Below are positions 9,101-10,092 of a stretch of 10,092 bases of DNA, piece after piece. Below the pieces are notes generated by a model. It was not told the origin of the DNA. It worked only from the letters and a program-made list of their open reading frames with translations, and searched no databases. Every line of letters begins with the position of its first letter. The first letter of the stretch is position 1. Position numbers and translations under genes: made by a program. The stretch comes from Pinguiococcus pyrenoidosus. Taxonomy: Eukaryota > Sar > Pinguiophyceae > Pinguiochrysidales > Pinguiochrysidaceae. The stretch spans positions 1 through 10,092 of the forward strand of contig JAAMXY010001610.1 of the NCBI GenBank assembly GCA_019677205.1, read 5' to 3'.

Positions 9101-10090
9101 GGTGATGGCCGTTCGGGGCCGAAGCTCGATCTGCTCGGGGGAGACGGTGAAGACCGGAGGCGGCGTCTCGGTGTCCTTCGGTGTCGGCTTTTGTCCTTCC
9201 TTCTGCATCCTCTTCACCTTCATGGACGTCGTGAGCTCGGCGTCGCGATGCGTTTGGTTGACCCATTTGAGAGATTGGATCCGCCGACCTCGGTTCTCCA
9301 GGGTCATGGATCTTTCGAACGACTGGGCCGTCAACTGGGATCCGAAGTCAATAACCTTGATGTCCTCTCCACACCAGATCGTCGTGCCGGTGCCCCGGGC
9401 CGTCAACGGAACCTTCAGGGTGTCCCCATTCTTGACAACAATATGAAGCTCATCTCGGTGGGCAATCGTATCGTCAAGGTTCGCAATGACCTCCAGCTCC
9501 AGGGACTCTCGAGGGCCCATGACTCCTTCCCGAACATTCACACAGAACCTCGAGCGTGTCGACCGGATGTAGGTCTTGAAGGGCGCCTGGATGGGGCTTT
9601 CGTTTCGCAGCGTCAGCGTTCTCGACACGTCCTTCAAGCAGGACGTGGGTCCCCAATCAATGGCGTCGGCGCCAAGCGCCACCGCAGGCCCGATGCATTT
9701 GGCGATGAGGGTTCCCGTCAGCGGCGGCTCTACGCTGCCAGCGATCGTGATCGAGAAAGGCAGCCGGAAGACACCGAGGCGCTGGCATGTCAGGCGGACG
9801 GCGATCTCCACAGTCTCGCCCGCCGGGATGGCGCCCTTGGGTTCCAGAGCCTCGTAGATGCCGATGGAGACGTTGGACGGATCTTCCGGCTGGACCTCGT
9901 ACTCGGCGTCCAGGTCGGAGTCTGTGTTTGCGAGCACGACTCTCGCCTCGTAGGGGAAACGGAGAAAGCAGTCCCCGTAGGAAACCTCCTTCACGAGAAG
10001 CTTGACGGAAGGCACCTTGCACTCTGCCCGCAGGGGCAGGGTCGCCACGTCGTCTCCCACGCCGGCGATGCTCATGTTCAGCGTGTAGTC
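2..10090 (-). CDS. HYDIN: HYDIN, central-apparatus ASH-domain giant protein (internal fragment, both ends missing)
   Basis: One minus-strand frame stays open for 3,363 codons, and frame checks at many points (around bases 370, 1030, 1990, 2410, 3310, 4030, 4270, 5830, 6250, 7270, 8290, 8950 and 10020) agree. It encodes about 19 ASH/MSP-like beta domains. Each shows the hallmark pattern of a DFG-like strand, then a G-x-x-x-x-x-x strand ending in L-x-N-x-[ST]-x-x-P, an aromatic strand, and a later LxPGE/vxFxP strand. An adenylate-kinase-like domain lies at window residues 1264-1463. Among ciliary ASH proteins (CFAP47, CFAP65, CFAP74, DLEC1), a long array carrying such an insertion is specific to HYDIN. 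In Chlamydomonas and mouse, HYDIN is a C2b central-pair projection protein needed for normal ciliary beating; loss causes hydrocephalus or ciliary dyskinesia. Human HYDIN is about 5,100 residues, so this is roughly two thirds of a normal-length protein. No start codon, stop codon or splice junction is visible. Codon use is uniform, with no frameshift. Residue numbers in other entries count from base 10090. Confidence 0.93.
164..562 (-). other. ASH/MSP-like domain (residues about 3177-3309)
   Basis: The opening is unusual, ICHFDLPDASEYLQRRNPNL, and is followed by GPIEAGSVKVVEVESRGTRM. RRFGVVNPTGEGYEFQWEQL carries the N-P-T turn and F-x-W strand. The second sheet is LTAKGSLVSGARGEMAFEYT. It closes with ELFLFVGQ. 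Clearly ASH-like but more divergent than its neighbours. Confidence 0.72.
563..1042 (-). other. ASH/MSP-like domain with extended N-terminal strand region (residues about 3017-3176)
   Basis: The segment begins VQMVKVVIPEPTYEVE, with additional strands before VTHLTVKNTSSTRLPFSWKF, a typical N-[ST]-S turn with P-F-x-W. FTVSPISGVICGKESQEFEV then RFLPRDVGSF are the second sheet. No DFG is present; the corresponding stretch is F-R-D-T-F-M-F. Confidence 0.75.
1043..1207 (-). other. Short acidic then Lys/Gly-rich linker (residues 2962-3016)
   Basis: Fifty-five residues with an acidic first half (SEEELALLDAPEEP) and a basic second half (SSKPKGKGKKGAPAPEPRAP). No ASH pattern is visible. It is likely a flexible spacer; the basic half could touch the acidic microtubule surface, which is inferred from charge only. 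Confidence 0.65.
1208..1579 (-). other. ASH/MSP-like domain with Ser/Asp/Glu loop (residues about 2838-2961)
   Basis: GEIIDFGEITVPSGTSSSDE begins the domain, with a short acidic loop ahead of FKEVRFTLRSTGRVPVRFSW. The S-T-G-R-V-P turn is nearly the same as in the domain at 7928-8302. FSFSPAVGHLQPGQTKEVLG is the second sheet. AMHVQLKLERI closes it. Confidence 0.85.
1580..1960 (-). other. ASH/MSP-like domain with Pro-Asn repeat loop (residues about 2711-2837)
   Basis: SLSLDFKRVLIGKSRELSVM and LRNDGSIPSTCLFNW form the first sheet. HSVTLAPGESQAVSAIFSPQ is a clear L-x-PGE and F-x-P strand pair, and ERQIFGFTGEA closes. The loop after the W strand contains a Pro-Asn repeat (P-N-P-N-P-N-P-Y, about bases 1769-1792). 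Confidence 0.82.
1773..1792. repeat. Six-base tandem repeat, three copies plus two bases
   Basis: On the plus strand the unit ggattc occurs three times from 1773 to 1790, followed by gg. It is read in frame on the minus strand as alternating Asn and Pro codons, giving a Pro-Asn repeat in a loop of an ASH domain. The unit is a multiple of three, so gain or loss of a copy would keep the frame. Confidence 0.9.
1961..2383 (-). other. ASH/MSP-like domain (residues about 2570-2710)
   Basis: EGVLSFGDIVCGSNPNPRGV opens the domain, followed by CERIKLMNPTKIMARVDIGV. The second sheet is FQATPASVEIAPHEYAYASV with Y-F-N-P-T. The end is LLKFGLVGKG, the hallmark closing G-x-G of an ASH domain. The DFG equivalent is S-F-G. 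Confidence 0.8.
2384..2908 (-). other. ASH/MSP-like domain with helical insertion (residues about 2395-2569)
   Basis: GLNFGALKFDAKSRRRRVEL followed by KNTSPFEVAFGLSAQEAPE is a strong ASH opening; human and other HYDIN proteins are also rich in N-x-S-P-F turns. A helical insertion, ILSEEQREQAKAKWTANGGK, separates it from FTVSPGGGTLQPGETAYIEI and VFSPSGKMIF, a canonical second sheet. The closing strand is SSYELLGESC. Confidence 0.83.
2909..3295 (-). other. ASH/MSP-like domain (residues about 2266-2394)
   Basis: A short charged helix (ETEEEEAERKAAAAQ) and an R-R-R-Q spacer precede TVDFGQIRVGDTLPRAFQLW and NRGKYEIGFQF. The second sheet is CLSVDPTGGSIAPGGSVTVL. Closing strands (DFTVNVNGEAVW) complete a standard domain. 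Confidence 0.83.
3296..3856 (-). other. ASH/MSP-like domain with acidic insertion (residues about 2079-2265)
   Basis: The opening strand is IQLEGPWP, followed by an acidic loop, PLIDFGRQLLSRSYIKTFSL, and HNTSDVAVAFRLDISKF. FRIWPVQGVLPVKGDTEISI is the second sheet. Before the last strands an acidic helix-like stretch is inserted (MEEKYREFFDELRESVDDEE). The chain resumes with VFRSTIKLNAEAYRIKAVAF, the usual closing strand. Confidence 0.78.
3857..4489 (-). other. ASH/MSP-like domain with Arg-rich and Glu-rich loops (residues about 1868-2078)
   Basis: After HSDPRNVFMMHSRS come the DFG strand (TRCYDFGPLLSYKE) and, after an inserted polar loop ending in L-P-R-R-R-R-R, the strand EVLRMSNSGPFPAQVSLELV. 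A second acidic/lysine loop (KGSRKQAKEEEPEEEVPVVE) precedes FELPVGETKEVRLWAFPKED and the closing EFQLSCKGATP. The length is about twice that of a plain ASH domain because of the two loops. Confidence 0.75.
4490..4648 (-). other. Probable second half of the split ASH domain (residues 1815-1867)
   Basis: FRWLVPAEGAVSFYVRFRSD corresponds to the L-x-P-G-E and v-x-F strands of an ASH domain. CKLNCEMAFGIVNGTRELVL then S-C-E-G-Y-C corresponds to the closing strands. No DFG or N-x-S-P opening precedes it, so it complements the half at 6302-6637. Pairing of the two halves is inferred from pattern, not structure. Confidence 0.62.
4649..5701 (-). other. Long acidic, probably disordered linker after the kinase-like domain (residues 1464-1814)
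   Basis: About 350 residues rich in Asp, Glu, Ser, Pro and Gly, with acidic starts such as PDGDGDDDGVEASD and QPPQDEDAEGEQTDD. Two more ordered islands stand out. One is a helix-like piece from SEREAYHAAKKHCEEKLTAQ to AAVLQVWHP (about 5330-5440). The other is RVPADRLYQLYKKPTARVKR followed by NPISLFQIL (about 4815-4895), which could pack against the split ASH domain. The frame is open throughout. No splice-site-bounded intron is needed to explain the low complexity. Confidence 0.7.
5702..6301 (-). other. HYDIN adenylate-kinase-like domain, degenerate (residues about 1264-1463)
   Basis: A hydrophobic strand IDFVFF leads into a P-loop-like GPPISGCS at bases 6254-6277, followed by helix LLAQRLVEKLG and strand FVYTNLDLILEEA, as in nucleoside monophosphate kinases. 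Further on, GLIIDGLSTTGAACSPEDA (the DGL begins at 5875) matches the position of the adenylate kinase DGFPR strand. AQLVVLDIEEDAFAARM resembles the next strand and helix. The Walker A lysine is Cys 1278 (bases 6257-6259) and the P-R after DG is S-T. Phosphoryl transfer is therefore unlikely, and a binding or structural role is inferred. A charged helical insertion (6002-6121) sits between the two halves. CPC1/SPEF2 also has an adenylate kinase domain but not this ASH array. Confidence 0.82.
6002..6121 (-). other. Charged Ala/Glu/Lys helical insertion inside the kinase-like domain
   Basis: About 40 residues with heptad-like charge alternation, including HEQKLFDKEVEEARAAAAAE, then a Lys-rich tail (KPKKSKK). 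The composition predicts a single alpha helix or coiled coil ending in a basic patch. It lies between the P-loop half and the DGL half of the domain, and it could mediate binding to tubulin or to a partner protein. That role is inferred from charge alone. Confidence 0.6.
6302..6637 (-). other. First half of a split ASH domain (residues about 1152-1263)
   Basis: The opening strands are present: VRFDTPKLQLGPVLPGQVTY, then VTLINKGKEDVEVFSVDFDD. The second-sheet LxPGE strand is missing. The chain instead runs through LPLRLAGQGLPDHV and a charged segment (ETWDREREPRDDGRAID) straight into the kinase-like domain. The missing half appears to be at 4490-4648, on the far side of the kinase-like domain and linker. 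Confidence 0.65.
6638..6958 (-). other. ASH/MSP-like domain 8 of HYDIN (residues about 1045-1151)
   Basis: PRIKVSKESLSFGPVRLGRS opens the domain, LLLHNISPVSADWEFKLPIG is the N-x-S-P turn with the W-x-F strand, and FHMTPSSGTLQADGKAVVAV and EFMPGE supply the second sheet. The final strand RNVTFLGDG leads into the split domain that follows. Confidence 0.85.
6959..7282 (-). other. ASH/MSP-like domain 7 of HYDIN (residues about 937-1044)
   Basis: FTVATYVLDFGNVVQGQTKM is a near-canonical ASH opening. It is followed by VTNSSRLGQLSWAFDKKVLK, then FSIDPLKVARLPEHGSVTFD and VTFYANKLTPLGENQVALAV, the standard order of strands. There is no insertion. It restarts the array after the linker. Confidence 0.85.
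7283..7927 (-). other. Inter-domain linker: acidic run, then Ser/Ala-rich segment (residues 722-936)
   Basis: No beta-domain pattern is visible for about 215 residues. An acidic run with key sequence FDDEEEDEHELDAEAGEEEQ occupies roughly bases 7823-7882. A Ser/Ala-rich segment at roughly 7502-7573 (SQSGSSAAASLARSTAQSAA) could form a helix or be disordered. A more amphipathic piece, EANRLVYTQFLLEKAGSIVI at about 7335-7400, may be a short helix that packs on the following domain. The reading frame stays open throughout, so this is coding and not an intron. Confidence 0.7.
7928..8302 (-). other. ASH/MSP-like domain 6 of HYDIN, most typical copy (residues about 597-721)
   Basis: This is the clearest HYDIN signature in the window: RAFLDFGSIFFASVEDRDFY, then IHNTGRVPFPFQIKILPDDD. 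The next strands are FIDVSPSTGKVFANDRQRIS and a V-L-P-G-L strand, ending VYVNGIFSSAVVSLPRDPR. The combination of DFG, N-T-G-R-V-P-F and V-x-P-x-x-G-x-[LV] is the pattern on which the family call rests. Confidence 0.85.
8303..8641 (-). other. ASH/MSP-like domain 5 of HYDIN (residues about 484-596)
   Basis: The domain starts IDFAFQTIHFGCVLNDTTKT and continues through RATNNSTVQTSFQWSF, a textbook N-[NS]-[ST] turn followed by the F-x-W strand. The end has STLGPGESEDVEFVFYG and a Y-E-V-N-L-L-G-E strand leading directly into the next domain. Confidence 0.82.
8642..8965 (-). other. ASH/MSP-like domain 4 of HYDIN (residues about 376-483)
   Basis: Strand A is VRPSKSEFQFDYTYQPG and the conserved turn is FTLTNVTALPLDFVLRC. 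The second half has LLPDEEREMSIEFDPGYRG, where the D-P-G corresponds to the usual F-x-P. It closes with IPLIGRVNFP. The DFG is replaced by Q-F-D-Y, a common divergence in these arrays. Confidence 0.75.
8966..9385 (-). other. ASH/MSP-like domain 3 of HYDIN with charged loop (residues about 236-375)
   Basis: A clear ASH start is visible: VIDFGSQLTAQSFERSMTLE, then NRGRRIQSLKW. A Lys/Thr/Pro-rich loop (MKVKRMQKEGQKPTPKDTE) follows, then FTVSPEQIELRPRTAITFVF, the usual F-x-[IV]-x-P and L-x-P strands. The loop, at roughly bases 9160-9230, is probably a disordered excursion between beta strands. Confidence 0.8.
9386..9688 (-). other. ASH/MSP-like domain 2 of HYDIN (residues about 135-235)
   Basis: A D-W-G element (AIDWGPTSCLKDVSRTLTL) is followed by LRNESPIQAPFKTYI, the typical N-x-[ST]-P turn with an aromatic strand. 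A GPRESLELEVIANLD strand and a final VPLTARGTG end the domain. At about 100 residues it is the usual compact ASH length with no insertion. Confidence 0.75.
9689..10027 (-). other. ASH/MSP-like domain 1 of HYDIN (residues about 22-134)
   Basis: This is the first domain in the window. It opens with a strand around VPSVKLLVKEVSYGDCFL, followed by an ARVVLANTDSDLDAEYEV strand pair. It closes with the IPAGETVEIAVRLTCQRLG type of motif and a final G-T-L strand. The DFG element is weak (SYG), so the domain is divergent. Domain limits here and below were placed by eye at the start of each new strand A and may be off by about 10-20 residues. Confidence 0.7.
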
Positions 10091-10092
10091 AT

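Noticed and set aside
8787-9266. Minus-strand open frame of 159 codons in another frame
   Set aside because: It overlaps the HYDIN frame on the same strand, and its composition (Arg/Ala/Gly/His-rich) is that of a frame-shifted reading of GC-rich coding DNA.
1-10092. A bacterial multi-domain surface protein with ASH-like repeats
   Set aside because: Bacterial proteins can carry similar beta domains, but the adenylate-kinase-like insertion and the overall order match HYDIN. No bacterial operon signals or neighbouring genes are present.
1-10092. A new defence system, mobile element, CRISPR array, tRNA or rRNA
   Set aside because: The whole window is accounted for by one coding frame. I saw no direct-repeat/spacer pattern, inverted terminal repeats or RNA-gene pattern.

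Overview
The window is one continuous protein-coding stretch on the minus strand, from base 10090 down to base 2: 3,363 codons with no stop, open at both ends. It is an internal part of a single huge gene. The protein is a tandem array of immunoglobulin-like ASH/MSP-type beta domains (about 19 by eye), interrupted once by a degenerate adenylate-kinase-like domain. That combination identifies it as HYDIN, a protein of the C2b projection of the ciliary/flagellar central apparatus. No other gene, RNA gene, mobile element or CRISPR array is supported.

Organism: HYDIN marks a eukaryote with motile 9+2 cilia or flagella. Bases are GC-rich (36 of 60 in the first line) and third codon positions are mostly G or C. 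Coding continues for about 10 kb with no visible intron, so the source is an intron-poor flagellated protist or alga, or an intron-poor copy of the gene. Candidate groups are intron-poor alveolates such as some dinoflagellates, oomycete-like stramenopiles and trypanosomatids. The sequence alone does not choose between them.

Layout in reading direction (high to low coordinates). Bases 10027-7928 hold six ASH-like domains. Bases 7927-7283 are an acidic, then Ser/Ala-rich linker. Bases 7282-6638 hold two more ASH domains. Bases 6637-6302 are the first half of a ninth ASH domain. Bases 6301-5702 are the adenylate-kinase-like domain, whose Walker A lysine is replaced by cysteine. Bases 5701-4649 are a long acidic, probably disordered linker. 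Bases 4648-4490 look like the second half of the split ASH domain. Bases 4489-2 hold ten further ASH domains, several with charged insertions, and a short Lys/Gly-rich linker at 1207-1043.

The ASH domains probably form an elongated scaffold along the central-pair microtubules. The kinase-like domain is probably a structural or binding module and not an active enzyme. The start codon, promoter, stop codon and terminator lie outside the window.
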